A stretch of 64,000 nt of DNA from Mycoplasma wenyonii str. Massachusetts (GTDB lineage Bacteria > Bacillota_I > Bacilli_A > Mycoplasmatales > Mycoplasmoidaceae): the NCBI RefSeq assembly GCF_000277795.1, contig NC_018149.1, positions 403,160-467,159 of the forward strand. The letters are read 5' to 3'. Of this stretch, positions 29,684-41,070 are shown in pieces. The position numbers and the translations under genes are program-made. The number at the start of each line of letters is the position of its first letter. Position 1 is the stretch's first letter. The notes beneath the pieces are model-generated. The model made no database searches and was not told where the DNA came from. It saw only the letters and a list, made by a program, of their open reading frames with translations.

Positions 29684-30211
29684 ATGGCTTTAGGATTTGC
29701 ACTTAAGGCTGTTCTTTCCGTAGTAACAGGTACAACTGTAATTGTTCCTGTTTCTTATGTGGTTGCGAGTGGAAAACTCTCTCCTTCACCTGTTATGTCT
29801 TATGGAGAGAATTGCACATATTTACCTATAAAAAGACAAGAGAAGAATAAATTATTAGTTTGTCTTGGCACTAATGATTCTTCTGCTACTTTTAAGTGAA
29901 AGGGTGAAGATTCACAAAATAATGAAGATACTAAAGAGGTCACTACTCTCTCTTGAAAGAGAAAAGCAGATTCTTCTAAAGATCTTTTTGAGATGGAAAT
30001 TCAACTAAAAGATCAAAGTGACACCATTAAGGTTGAGGAAGACGGTACTTATTATTTACCAGCCACAGAACTAAAAGGAATGGAAAAGAACTGCTCTTTA
30101 AAAATTGGCGGAAGAAAAGGTAAATTTACCTTTACTTGTAACGGAACTAATGGTGAAGGAGGAAGTAAGTCACATATTATTGATACTTTTGATACTGTTT
30201 ATTTCCGCTAA
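29684..30211 (+). CDS. Secreted paralogue, MALG subtype
   Basis: 175 aa. Leader MALGFALKAVLSVVTGTTVI then VPVSYVVASGK; core GENCTYLPIKRQEKNKLLVC; FKWKGE; TTLSWKRK; end MEKNCSLKIG and FTFTCNGT. First of four closely spaced MALG-type genes. Confidence 0.88.
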
Positions 30212-30226
30212 AGAAATAAAAATCTA

Positions 30227-30766
30227 ATGGCTTTGGGGGTAGCTCTTAAAGTTATTCTTTCTCTCCTTGCTGGTACAGCAGTAGTAGCTCCTGTCTCTTA
30301 TTTAGCTTCTAGTGGTGTCTTTAGTTCTGCACCATTATTTACTTACCAAGAAGGAGAAAATTGTCAACATCTTCCCTTAAAGCCTAGTGAAAATGAAAAG
30401 AAACTGTTAGTCTGCGTTACAAAAGAAAATACTAAGCCAATCTTTAAATGATGAACTAAAGGTGGTACAGAAAGTGAAAAGACAGAAGAAATATCTACTC
30501 TTTCTTGAAAGGAGAAAACAGACACTCTTTCTGATTCCTTGGATTTTGAACTAGAGTTGCAATTAAAGGAACAAACAGCAAGTGTCAAAGAACCTGGGTT
30601 AGGAGCTTATTACTTACCTTCTACACCACTAAAAAATCTTGAAAATAATTGTTCCTTCAATTATTACTATTTCAATAAAGGTTTTGAATTACGTTGCACA
30701 GATATTGCCAATGGCGATACAGGTAACAAGGAACACAATATAACAGTTAGAAGAGTACCAAGTTAG
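30227..30766 (+). CDS. Secreted paralogue, MALG subtype
   Basis: 179 aa. MALGVALKVILSLLAGTAVV, VAPVSYLASSGVFSS (as in 29115), GENCQHLPLKPSENEKKLLV then C, PIFKWW, STLSWKEK, YYLPSTPLKNLENNCSF, FELRCTD. The segment PVSYLASSG shows that leader-proximal parts are exchanged between neighbours. Confidence 0.88.
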
Positions 30767-30819
30767 TTAACTTTTAAGGGAATAACTGCAAACTAAAATC
30801 CTAAAAACAAAGATACCGT

Positions 30820-31383
30820 ATGGCATTCACGGTAGCTCTTAAGTTGTTACTTTCTGCTGTATCAATAACAGCAGTAGCTGTTCCTGTTTCTTATTTAGTG
30901 GCGGGGGGGGCTCTTGGTGCTTTTGAAAAAGTTACTTATGTTAATGGAGAGAGATGTTTGCATTTCCCAATTAAGACAGGTGAAGTGAATAAAAAACTTT
31001 ATGTTTGCAAGAAGAAAGGGAAGGAAGAGCCTATCTTTAAGTGGTGAGTAAAAGGTGAACAAGAAACAAAAATAGAAGAAATAAAGTCTCTTTCTTGAAA
31101 AAGAAAAGAAGGAGATTCTAGCGGTTGAGCAAATACTAAATTCGAATTAGAAGTTGAGCTATTAAATAGTCAAATGGGCAATCCAGTTAAAGAGGATGGA
31201 GATTCTAATTTCCTGACTGGAGTTGAAATAACAGAGCTAAATAAAAATTGTTATTTTAAGAGTGTGTCTAATGAAATATTTATTCTTAATTGCAAAGATA
31301 CTACCCGAACACAAGACAATTCAATCCACACCTTTTCCATTCGTTCTGGAAATAGAATGGAACACCTTCTTTCCTCCAATTAA
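30820..31383 (+). CDS. Secreted paralogue, MALG subtype, coding G8 tract
   Basis: 187 aa. MAFTVALKLLLSAVSITAVA, VPVSYLVAGGALGAF, GERCLHFPIKTGEVNKKLYV then C, PIFKWW, SLSWKRKEGD, LNKNCYFKSV, FILNCKD. Longer C-terminus than its neighbours (NRMEHLLSSN). G8 at 30903-30910 in frame. Confidence 0.87.
30903..30910. repeat. G8 homopolymer
   Basis: Codes GCG GGG GGG GCT in the leader of 30820-31383; on frame. Confidence 0.88.
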
Positions 31384-31402
31384 ATTCAGATAAAAATAGC
31401 AC

Positions 31403-31927
31403 ATGGTCTTAGGAGCAGCTCTTAGATTATTACTTACTGCTGTAACAGGAACATCTGTAATTGTTCCTGTTTCTTATTTAGCCTCTAATGGTACTTTTGA
31501 ATCTCTTTGAGGTCTAATGGCTTATAAGAATGGAAACAATTGCAAACACATTCCATTAAAGATGGGAGAAAGAGAAAATAAGTTATTGGTTTGTGTTTCT
31601 AAAGAAGGAACTAAACCAGTCTTTAAATGACGAACAAAAGATACAACGCAAGAAATAGAAACTCTTACTTGAAAGAGAAAGGATGGAGTTTCTGGTGACT
31701 CGCAAAATGAAAATTTTGAGTTAGAAATTAAGTTAAATGGTCAAACAAATGGTCTTATTAAAGAGGAAGGACAAGAGGGTTTTTACCTTCCCTCTATAGA
31801 GTTCAAGAAGATGGAAACCATTTGTCATTTAGGTAGTGGGAAAACCAGAAGTGCAATAAGTCTAATATGTCCTGATCCCTCCTCAGATAAAAAAGAACAT
31901 TCAATAGATACTATTGATATTTACTAA
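31403..31927 (+). CDS. Secreted paralogue, MALG subtype, last of the array
   Basis: 174 aa, ATG at 31403. MVLGAALRLLLTAVTGTSVI, VPVSYLASNGTF, NNCKHIPLKMGERENKLLVC, VFKWRTKD, TLTWKRKD, FYLPSIEFKKMETICHLG, SLICPDP. In-frame TGA codons fall inside the first 40 residues and at the conserved FKW and TW positions. A 9-bp hairpin follows. Confidence 0.88.
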
Positions 31928-31983
31928 CTTAAGACTGGTTTTTTATAGGACCATTCACTATAAGAACCTAAAATAAACTTGAG

Positions 31984-32010
31984 TTTTTCTGATTTTTTAA
32001 GTCAGAAAAA
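31984..32010. terminator. Hairpin between paralogue array and tRNA cluster
   Basis: TTTTTCTGA (31984-31992) pairs perfectly with TCAGAAAAA (32002-32010) around TTTTTTAAG. Ends 1 nt before tRNA-Tyr. Position suggests termination of the array, readable from either strand. Confidence 0.5.
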
Positions 32011-32011
32011 G

Positions 32012-32099
32012 GGGTAGGTAGCGAAGTGGTTAAACGCATCTGACTGTAGATCAGATACCTTTTTAGGTTACGGGGGTTCGAATCCCTCCTTGCCCACCA
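32012..32099 (+). tRNA. tRNA-Tyr, anticodon GTA
   Basis: 88 nt, acceptor GGGTAGG/CTTGCCC, anticodon stem TCTGA/TCAGA with loop CTGTAGA, long variable arm (class II), encoded CCA. First of six tRNAs. Confidence 0.93.
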
Positions 32100-32104
32100 G
32101 TTAT

Positions 32105-32179
32105 TGGGCTGTAGCCAAGCGGTAAGGCAATGGACTTTGACTCCATGATGCGACGGTTCGAATCCTTCCAGCCCAGCCA
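32105..32179 (+). tRNA. tRNA-Gln, anticodon TTG
   Basis: 75 nt, acceptor TGGGCTG/CAGCCCA, anticodon stem ATGGA/TCCAT with loop CTTTGAC, discriminator G and encoded CCA. Confidence 0.93.
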
Positions 32180-32181
32180 AA

Positions 32182-32256
32182 GATTCACTAGCTCAGTGGA
32201 AGAGCATTTGGCTTTTAACCAAAGGGTCCTGGGTTCGAATCCCAGGTGAATCACCA
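32182..32256 (+). tRNA. tRNA-Lys, anticodon TTT
   Basis: 75 nt, acceptor GATTCAC/GTGAATC, anticodon loop CTTTTAA on stem TTTGG/CCAAA, T arm CCTGG-TTCGAAT-CCAGG type, encoded CCA. Confidence 0.93.
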
Positions 32257-32315
32257 CTATTTACTCCCTATAACTTTTGACTATAGGTAATTTATATATA
32301 GTTAAAAGAGAGAAA

Positions 32316-32392
32316 GACTCACTAGCTCAGCTGGCCAGAGCATTTGGCTCTTAACCAAAGGGTCCTGGGTTCGAGTCCCAGGTGAGTCACCA
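32316..32392 (+). tRNA. tRNA-Lys, anticodon CTT
   Basis: 77 nt, acceptor GACTCAC/GTGAGTC, anticodon loop CTCTTAA, otherwise very like the preceding Lys tRNA; likely a duplicate that changed wobble base. Encoded CCA. Confidence 0.92.
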
Positions 32393-32446
32393 AATTAACT
32401 ATCTCCCTTGCCCCTTTCTAAGTTAGAATATTATGGGCGAGAATTA

Positions 32447-32533
32447 GCTGGGGTGGCGAAATTGGCAGACGCCCGGGATTTAAGTCCCCGTGCAATTACT
32501 TGCGTGAGAGTTCGAGTCTCTCTCCCAGCACCA
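32447..32533 (+). tRNA. tRNA-Leu, anticodon TAA
   Basis: 87 nt, acceptor GCTGGGG/TCCCAGC, anticodon stem CGGGA/CCCCG with one A-C mismatch and loop TTTAAGT, class II variable arm, encoded CCA. Confidence 0.9.
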
Positions 32534-32567
32534 TTATTTATTTAGTCTGGGATTATCACTAATAATT

Positions 32568-32641
32568 GCAGCCATAGTTTAGTGATAAAATATTTGCCTT
32601 CCAAGCAAAGGATGAGGGTTTGATTCCCTTTGGCTGCTCCA
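32568..32641 (+). tRNA. tRNA-Gly, anticodon TCC
   Basis: 74 nt, acceptor GCAGCCA/TGGCTGC, anticodon loop CTTCCAA on stem TTTGC/GCAAA, T loop TTTGATT, encoded CCA. Confidence 0.92.
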
Positions 32642-32679
32642 ATTTATAGAATTATTTATTAGTAACTAGTACTAAGAAA

Positions 32680-33543
32680 TTGAAGTCAGTATTTAGTTGA
32701 GGATTATTTAAAGAACAACTAAGGGAAGACTTAAGTGTTTTTGAGTTTAGTTTCTTAAAGAGAGTATTCTCACAAACAGCTTTTTGCTTCGGTGTCTTTG
32801 GAGTACTAGTTTGTAGCCTAACAGCATTAGCAGAAGCTAGTTGATTTAAATCTTTATTTGATCAATGAACATATGTTGCTCCGGTAGGAGGCTTACTAGC
32901 TTTAGTAACTGGATTAGCTCTTATGTTCTACTACCTACCAAAGTATCACAGTAATCCATTAGAAGTTACTCCTAAGTTTGTTAAGAGAGCTTACTTCTGT
33001 TTGATTTGCACCTATGGAATAGTGTTCTGTGTAATACTTAAAGGTTTGAGTTGAGCTTCTTTAATTGCAAAAAATGAATCCTTAGGTTGAATAGGTGGTT
33101 CAACTACTCTACTAGGAATGTGTTTATTTGGAACTACTTTATTGGTCTATGCCATTCCAGTTCTTATAGGTCTAGGAATGAAGAAACACTCTAGTGCTCT
33201 TAAGCTATCTAGATTCCTAAGAGCTTGCTATATTGCTTACTTTGTATTATTCCTAGTTGGACTAGTAGTCTCTCTATCTATGAGCGCTGGAGCTCAAATG
33301 GGATATCACTTCCTAATAACTCTATTGTGTGGAGCAATAATATTTACTGCTCCAGTATTATCTGTCTACAGAATGAAGACAGTAATTAGATATATAGATC
33401 AAAGAGATATGGTTGCTATTAAGAAGTGAGAACTATTCTTTGTATTTGAAGCTCTAGCTCAATTAATGCAAATGGCTATCTATCTAGTTAGATTGCTATT
33501 TAGTCTTTGTTCTGGTTGTTTAGTATCTAGCGAAAGAAAGTAA
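32680..33543 (+). CDS. Multi-pass membrane protein, BI-1/YccA-like
   Basis: 287 aa from TTG at 32680; no ATG lies before the first membrane segment. About seven hydrophobic segments spread from residue 35 to the end (FCFGVFGVLVCSLTALAEAS, VGGLLALVTGLALMFYY, TLLGMCLFGTTLLVYAIPVL, YFVLFLVGLVVSLSM, FLITLLCGAIIFTAPVL) and a last helix after KKWELFFVFEALAQL with a short tail. Count, spacing and the closing W-x-x-x-x-x-x-E-A-L helix recall the Bax-inhibitor-1/YccA family, but I see no decisive motif. Follows the tRNA cluster. Confidence 0.75.
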
Positions 33544-33681
33544 ATTAGGGCTATAGCTCAATAAGTAATCCTTAAAGCTGCTCTATTTCTAGCCTGACTT
33601 GGTTCGAACTAGCTAAATAGCTATAGCTAAAAGATATTTTAAAAAGAGCTTTAAAGGCTTAATGATGTAGTTAGTTCTAAG

Positions 33682-33700
33682 CCTTCCTTATACAGGAAGG
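33682..33700. terminator. Hairpin before the large permease gene
   Basis: CCTTCCT (33682-33688) pairs with AGGAAGG (33694-33700), loop TATAC. Stands between the membrane gene and 33768; terminator or leader element. Confidence 0.35.
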
Positions 33701-33767
33701 TTCCCTCATTATAATAATTGAAATTTTGTTTTCTTGGATGGGGTAGGGGGTTAAGTAAGTACTTGTA

Positions 33768-36700
33768 ATGCTTTTACTGTCCAAGACAGTAACAAACCAT
33801 TTAAGAAGTAATCTTTTCTCAACTACAGTAATTACTTTCTTTGCTGGTTGTTCTGCCTTTGTTCAGATATCCACAGACAATATTAAAGGCATAATAGATG
33901 CGTCTCTATCACCCTATTCAGCTTTACCCAGAAATGACATCTTTATTAAGACCGGAAAACCAGAACCATATATGGGTGGTGCTAGCTTTACTGTACCTGT
34001 AGAAGTTACAGTAAAGGATGCAGAAGTAAATCCAGATGGACCAAAAGAGATAAGAATAATAACCCCTTTAGGTTGGTTTACTACTTTTGAACATAAGTTA
34101 GCAGTAGAGAGAGCCAGTAAAGTTTCACAAACTAAAGCAGACTATGGTGGTGACTACTGCATACCTATGACTGGTCTTAGATCTATATATACCAATTACT
34201 ATGTAAGACCACATATTAGGTTCAAAGGTATCTGAGATGCAGAAATCAAAGGAGCTGAACCTTTAGTACCTAAAGAAAACAAGACTTACAGAAGAGAATG
34301 TGCAGAGTATGTAGAAGAAAAACCTATAGATGAAGAGTTCTTGGGGAAATTGATGCATGACTATATTGCTAACTGATTTGAAAAACCTTCGGAAAGCTCT
34401 AGTGGTGAAGGTCTAGTTGCTTTTGTAAAAGGAAATGAAGTGCCAAGGGCAAGTCAAGAGCTTTCGACCGACAATTTAGAAAAAACTCTAACTCCTTTCC
34501 TGCAGGAAAGAGATGAAGGGTCGGGGCAGAAAAAAAATGATTTAAGTACTAAAAATTGTTATAGCTCACAACAAAAAAGTTGATGCGGAGCTGTAACAAT
34601 CTCGGAAAACTCGGGAAAAAACCAATTTAGCTTTAAAAGTACAAGTTCAATTAAGTTTCGTGACAACACGACTTTAGACAATAATTCACAAGCTCCAAAA
34701 AGTGGTATTTTTGGAGGCTGGAAACAAAAAGGGCAAGGGCAAGGGAAAGTAAGTAAACTAGAGCTCTTAGCAGGAAAAAAATCAGAAGAACTTCAAAATG
34801 CTGAATATCTAAGAAAACACCAAGAACGTCGAAAAAGCAAGCTAAAGATAGACATAGAAGCTATGCTTCTAAACTCCGAGCACATGGATGTTCGAAAAAT
34901 ACTTGAGTCATTCAGAAGTGATTTCGAACAATCGCTTACTCTCACTCAAGCTTCGGAAAGTGAACAACAAGCCACAGTCAATCCATGTAAGACAAGTACA
35001 GGAAAAGCAATTCGTTCCCACTTAGATCTCTATGAACCAGTAAGTAAGAATCCCTGACTACAAAATGCTGCAAATAGACAAATGAGACGATACTCTGCAA
35101 CAGAAACTAACAACTATATCTACAACAAATGAAGAACTCACCAAGATAACCAATTACTAAGAAAGAAAGAATCTCCTTGTGAAAAAGATATGTTGAAATT
35201 CAGTGTTCACAGATCAGTCCAACTATCTAATATTGGACTAACTCAAGTATCTAGTAGTGGAAAAGATAATACCTTTGATGGCCACTCCTTCAAGGTAATA
35301 GCCTATGAGGATGAACAAGAAAGAGGTATTGTTAACCCAATAAAGATCATCAAAGGAAATCCACTCTTTAGAGCTAGAGAGAATCAAGAACAACTCCTAA
35401 AAGAATTCATTCAAAACTTTGATGAACCTTTTTATTCCCCTTCTATGGTCCCTATGTTGAGAATGATCTCTAGAGCTAACTTCTCTGACAAAGATCTAAA
35501 AGAGAAACAAAAACAAACAGAGAATGCTCAACACCAAAAATACGAAGGTGTTAGAGAAACTCTTCACTGGTGAATTGACTATCTCCAATATCCCTGAAGA
35601 GATACCTGAAATATTGAGTCAGTCAAAAATAAACAATTTGATCCAATCATGTATACCAGACTTCAACTTTGACTAGAAGAGATCTTCAATGGAACTTGAA
35701 GTTCTAATGGTTCAAGAATAATCTTTAACTTCACAGCTCCCTATGAACACCTTGTTCTAGGTGATTTAGTACCTCAACTAAAAATACCTATTAAGAACTT
35801 CAAAACTATTGGTTATATTGATCAGCCTACAGCTAGTTTCACTGTAGTCTCTCCAGAGTATGCAAGAATACACAATCTAGAACCTATCTCTGATGAACAA
35901 TACAAACATTTCAGAGAAAGAGTTAATAATCTCTGACTCTATCAAGAGACATGAGAGAAATACTATGAAGATTTCATAAAGATACAAGACAACAAAAAAC
36001 ACTTAGTTAATGTTGGTGAGAAACAAATGATTATTGTCGGTATTGGTCAAACACCAGACTTACTCTATCCAGTTCAATCTTGATTAACTCTTCAACCAGA
36101 TAAGACCAAAGAAGCCTTAATTTATGTAGACAATTATGGCTTCAATGATCTAAAAGAAAGAGGAACTATTAAATACCAAGAACAATACATAAATGTCAGA
36201 CTGCCAGAGAATATTGTCTCTAAAGGCCCAGAAGCTATAAAGACTTATAGAGAAAAGCTAACTCAATTTATAGACAGCAAACTAACAGATAAATATAAGA
36301 ACTACTATCACCTAACTGTAGCTGGAGCTCCAGAAGGTAGTAATCAACTATACAGCATTAGAAGTTCTTATGTTCCTACTTTCCAATCTAGAGTAGGAGC
36401 TGTCTCTTATGTTCTATCTTCTGCAGTATATGTAGTAGTCTTAATACTTCTACTAATTCTTATTAAGAAGTACCTAAAGAGCAACCTTTATCTATTTGGT
36501 AATTTCATTGCCAATGGAATGATAAAGGTAGATGTACTACTTAATATCTGTCTATTTGCACTAATACCTCTTGCATTAGCAACAACAATGGGATTCCTAT
36601 TGTCTTGAGCTATGCAAACTTCTTTCTACTCCATAATCTCTGCCTTTTGATATCTAACAGTGCAAATGAATCCATTAGGAGCAACTAGTGCTCTGTATTT

Positions 36701-39700
36701 CATTCTTAAGGTATTAGCCTTTATGATTCCAATCTTTTACTTCTACTCCAAATACACCCTTAAAGACAATGTGAGTGCACTACTAAAGACTACTGCCTCT
36801 ATGAAGGTAAATAAGGGAACTTTACTTATTTACCGATTAATTCATAAAGTATCTACTCTATGGAAGTTCAAGTCAGTATTAGTCTTTAATACTCTAGGAC
36901 AGTCAGGTATTCTGACTATCACTTCTGCTATAGGGTTTATATTCCTTAACTTCTTCTTACATAACCATGGTCAGTTTGCAAAGGTAAGCAAGGCAGAAAA
37001 AATAGTTAAAGCCCATGAATTTGAGATGGACTTTGAAACTCCAACTCAACAAGCTGGTGAATATAACTTAGCTACTTATGAAGAGATTGGAAGTAAAGTA
37101 CCTTCTGCTACTCCTAAACTTACTTCTGCTGGAACTGGAGGGGAAGATTCCAAAAAAGATAAATACTACATTCTTAACTACAGAGAGAAAGATCTTCTAG
37201 ACAAAATCTGAGAAGAATATAAAGGAATGAGACCACGATGATTGAATGGTGGTGAGTCGAACGAATGTGACTTAGAAACTGTAAGGTCAGGTGGTGATGG
37301 CCACGCGAGAGGAGATTCAGTTAGTCAAGGGCAAGTATCCAAAGTTGCTAAATTCAATGATCTATTCTGCTTAAAGAAAGTTGGTAAAAGTGAAGAATCA
37401 GCCTCAGAAGGAACATGAGAGATTAACAAATCTTCTGTTTCAAGTGGTTCAGAAGAAGACTACTATATCAGAGATAAAAAGATCTATGAAGGAAATAAGA
37501 CTCTAAAAAAACTCCTAGATCAATATCCAAACTATTGATTTATCTCTTCTAGAGATCAAAGTGTTGTTGAAACAGCTATTGACTTCTTCAAGCACAAAAC
37601 TCTCTTAAGAATATTCCTAGATCTAGATTTTGAATTCACTTCAGAGTCTGGATTCCAAAAATACAACATCTGAAATCAACAATCTAAAGAGCTTGAAAAG
37701 ATTCAACCAATGCTTCAAAAAATGGATGAAAAGAACTATGATGACTTCATCCAAGATCTAGTTAGAAGCAAATATGGTCCTTTATTTGTTTCTAAATTCA
37801 TGAAGAAACATGAAACAAGCCAAGGAATAGGTGGGGGAGCAAGCACTACACAAGATGCAAGCAAATTACTAGCAAGACAAGGAGATACATACCAAGGAAA
37901 GAAAAGCTGATACTTTAAGGGAGAACAAATAGGTAGAGAATGACAAGAGTCAAATAAGAAAAAGGATGGATGAACTAGTGTATGTCTGCAACCTACTCAA
38001 GGTCTAAAGAAAATTGAAGACAAAAAAACAGGTAATTGCAATAATGGTGCCGTAGGTAATACTCTCTCTAACGGCAACAACGACAATAAACCTTTTGAAA
38101 ATGGTTTATATCACCTAGATGTAAAGAAAATAGTCTTCTTTAATGACGCTCCAGATGTAGACAAAGATCTTTTTGTTGTCTACAATCCTGAATTCCTTTA
38201 TCTGATAATTACTGCAGTTGAAGATTTCTCTAAATTAAGAGAAAAAGCAATTTCAGAAAAGAAAAAGAATCAAGAGTACACCTTACCAATCAAATACACC
38301 TTTGGTAATATAGTTCACTCTTCTGATCCAAGCTTTACTAAAAAGGGAGGACAAAATGAAAGTCCTGAATACTACTCCTCTACTATGAAGAAAGAGAATG
38401 GAAAGACATTCGATCCTTCCAAGACTCCTCAAGGAGATCAAACCTACACATGAGCAAATGGGGAACTTCAAAGTACAAAAAATGATATTCTTGCCCCTGA
38501 TACCAGAATTGTTGGTCTAAAAGAGGATGCTAGAGGATCTTTCTACAAGTTGTATTCAAATGATCAACTAATTAATGGCAAGTTGTATGAAGGTTCAATG
38601 GGCCAACAAGTTTCTACTGGAGAATCAACTAGTCCATTCCCGATCATTATTAACAAATTTGCTGCTAGAAAACACAACTTAAAAGAAGGAGATACTATCT
38701 CCTTCACCCCTAAGAACCACTTCACTAGATATACCTGTCAACTACAACCTAAACCAGAAAAAGGAAAGCCACAAGTAACAACAACTAATTCAAAGAATCC
38801 AGATTTCTGTAACTTAGAAAGTGAAGGAGGAGAACAAGCATGAAAAAACACAAAAATCAAACCCCATACCCTAAAAGTAGTAGGAATATTTGATTCCTTC
38901 TATCAAGAGGCTTACTTTATGTCTCAAAAGGATCTGAACACTATCCTAGGACTAAATCCAGATAAAGGATTTAATGGTATCTTCACTCCTAAAAGAGAAG
39001 GAAGATATCCAGATCAATTAAGTGTTTCTCTATCTTCTTACTCAGTTTCAGGCATCTATACTACCCTACAACAAAAAGTAGGTAATAATGCATTTAGTAA
39101 TTTATTAAGAAGTAGTGCTCCCTTCAAAGAGGCAAATAAAAAGATATCTGATGAAGAGCTAAAGCGAAAAACAGATGAAGAATACTTCAAACATAAGAAC
39201 TACAAGATTTTCCTAGATGCAGTTGCCGGCTCTGAAGTTGGTTACTCTAAGTATTTGGAAAGTTTGACACCGACTTCTTCAGGTTCAAGCTCAAGTTCTA
39301 GTGGTTCCCAAGCAACAACTAAATCCAGATCACAAAGAGAGGGGGAAATAGAAGGGGAGGTACAAAAGATAATCTCTAGAGTATCTCAAACATTTAGTGA
39401 ATATCCAAATCCAATTGGTACAGCTCTTAAAGGATTAATGAATCATGGAATAGTAGGGGATGTAGTATTCAATAACCTAAGTAACTTAACAGATAATGTT
39501 TCTTACTTAGTTATCTTTGTTTTCTTCCCACTATTACTAATGAGCTTGATAACAATTGTTTATCTGTTAATCAAAGATCTAGAGAATGTCTTTGTAACTA
39601 TGAAACTATTAGGTTTTGGAACCAAAGAGAATAGTATGCCAATAATTGTTTACTTACTATTCTTGTTTGTATTCTCTTCATTCATAGGTTCTTTGATACT

Positions 39701-39896
39701 ACCTGGTGTACTAGGTAAGTATGTAGATATATTGTTTAATAGCCAATCTATCTTACTTCCATTAATAACAAGTAATGGATTAATGGCAGGAGTGTTTGCT
39801 ATTCTAGGAGCTATTTACCTATTCTCTATCTTTAAGTCTTATGTGAAGATAAAAGGTATCTATCTACCAATATCTATTAAGTTATTGGTAGGATAG
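33768..39896 (+). CDS. Giant FtsX/MacB-like ABC transporter permease
   Basis: 2,042 aa in a single frame interrupted only by TGA (Trp). One N-terminal membrane segment (about 13-35), a very large extracellular part, then three close segments (about 880-995). A further segment at about 1040-1065 starts a second half with another large outer domain and a final membrane cluster (about 1912-2040). The 1+3, 1+3 layout is that of a duplicated FtsX-like permease in one chain. The outer domains are rich in charged and aromatic residues. No ATPase gene is adjacent. ATG at 33768. Lipid or lipoprotein handling is a guess from the family. Confidence 0.82.
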
Positions 39897-40796
39897 TTAC
39901 TTTCTTTTACAAAAGTCTTCTAGCTTTAGTTCTCTTTTTTGATATTGGTTGTAAAGAGTATCGAAATTTAAGTTTTCTTGTCCTGTTGAGCTTTCTAACT
40001 TGAACTCAAAAGGTTTTTGAAACTTAAAAGAGAATTCTGCTTCTTTTTCTTCAGAGAGCTTGTGTAAATTCCCTCAATAATCTGACAAGCTATAGTGAAT
40101 TGATCCAGTAACAGTTCCTTTCTTTAATTGATCTAGGGAATAAGTTGTTGAGGTCTGAGTGTCTGAGGCTTGTTGTGTTCCATTACCTAAAGTAAGGGTT
40201 AGCTCTACCTTAACTGGAGAGATCAAGCAATTCTTAGATATAGGAGTAGAAGAGACAAAAAAATGCTTTAAGGAGTTGTAAGAATCTTTAGAGATTTGAC
40301 AAGTGTTTTTTATATTTGAGAGTCAACCTCCATCTCCTTCTGTGTTTACTTCTTGTCTATTAATACTTTCTGAATGAAATAGAAATATTAAGTTCATTTG
40401 ATGTTGTAGCTTTAAGAACTTATTCATTAAGTTCAGAAGAAAAGAGATTCTTTCTTGTTCTTCTGATTTATGTGTTTGAGATCCTCATCAAGTTAATTCA
40501 CAATTTTGTTCAGAATTAACTTTGGTTGGGGTTTCAGGACTATTCAACTTAGAACCCTTAGGCAAACAATATTTTCAATAACTGGTTTTATCTAGTGAAA
40601 GGAGAGGGAATTCTGTAACTAAGGAGGGAGTTGTATTAGTTCCTTGATTTCCTTCACTAGTCTTAATAAATAGATTTCCTACAGTGTGATAACCAAAAGG
40701 TTTAGTTCTCTTTGTAGGTGTAAATACTCCTAATACTGGAAGAGCAACGACTCCTAAAATAGAAAGACTTTTTCAATGATCAAGAAAGAAACTCAT
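39897..40796 (-). CDS. Secreted/anchored hypothetical protein, convergent with the permease
   Basis: 299 aa, ATG at 40796; its stop abuts the permease stop. N-terminus MSFFLDHWKSLSILGVVALP is hydrophobic, followed by a polar Ser/Thr-rich body. Six Cys: YCLPKG, QNCELTWW, NTCQIS, KNCLIS and DFCKRK among them. Codon use is normal for the window. No domain recognised. Confidence 0.82.
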
Positions 40797-40857
40797 TGAT
40801 AAAGGATATTTAATTAACTTATTTTCACCTTAAAATCAGCTAAATTTCTTACTATTT

Positions 40858-41055
40858 ATGGCTTTCTCTATTCCAGTAGTAAAGATAGTAGGAGGAATAA
40901 TTGTTAGTGGATTACTTGTTTCCACCTCTTTGATTATTAGAGAGATGGTTAGAACAAGTACGAAGAAAGCTATTGATTTAGAAGAGGTTTGCCACGAAGA
41001 GGAATTAGAAGGTGAGGAAGGGGGAAAGGAGATTTGTTGCTTAGGATTACTGTAA
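40858..41055 (+). CDS. Short anchored stub protein
   Basis: 65 aa. MAFSIPVVKIVGGIIVSGLL plus VSTSLII is a leader like those of the paralogues, but only an acidic tail with Cys (EEVCHEE, EICCLGLL) follows. It may be a truncated paralogue or a true short membrane protein. ORF and spacing (15 nt to the next gene) are normal. Confidence 0.6.
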   Translation: MAFSIPVVKIVGGIIVSGLLVSTSLIIREMVRTSTKKAIDLEEVCHEEELEGEEGGKEICCLGLL

Positions 41056-41070
41056 GATAAAAACTATTTA

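Noticed and set aside
18729-31927. CRISPR array or short direct repeats within the tandem region
   Set aside because: Repeats are whole genes of 500-650 bp with diverged sequence; no short regular repeat/spacer pattern and no cas genes.
31968-32257. Minus-strand ORFs across the tRNA cluster
   Set aside because: They are antisense to three well-formed tRNAs; their peptides come from tRNA sequence.
33548-33620. tRNA-Ile-like stretch (GGGCTATAGCTCAA.. and GGTTCGAAC)
   Set aside because: The start matches tRNA-Ile(TAT) for 14 bases and a T-loop-like GGTTCGAAC follows, but no D, anticodon or T stem pairs. At best a tRNA remnant.
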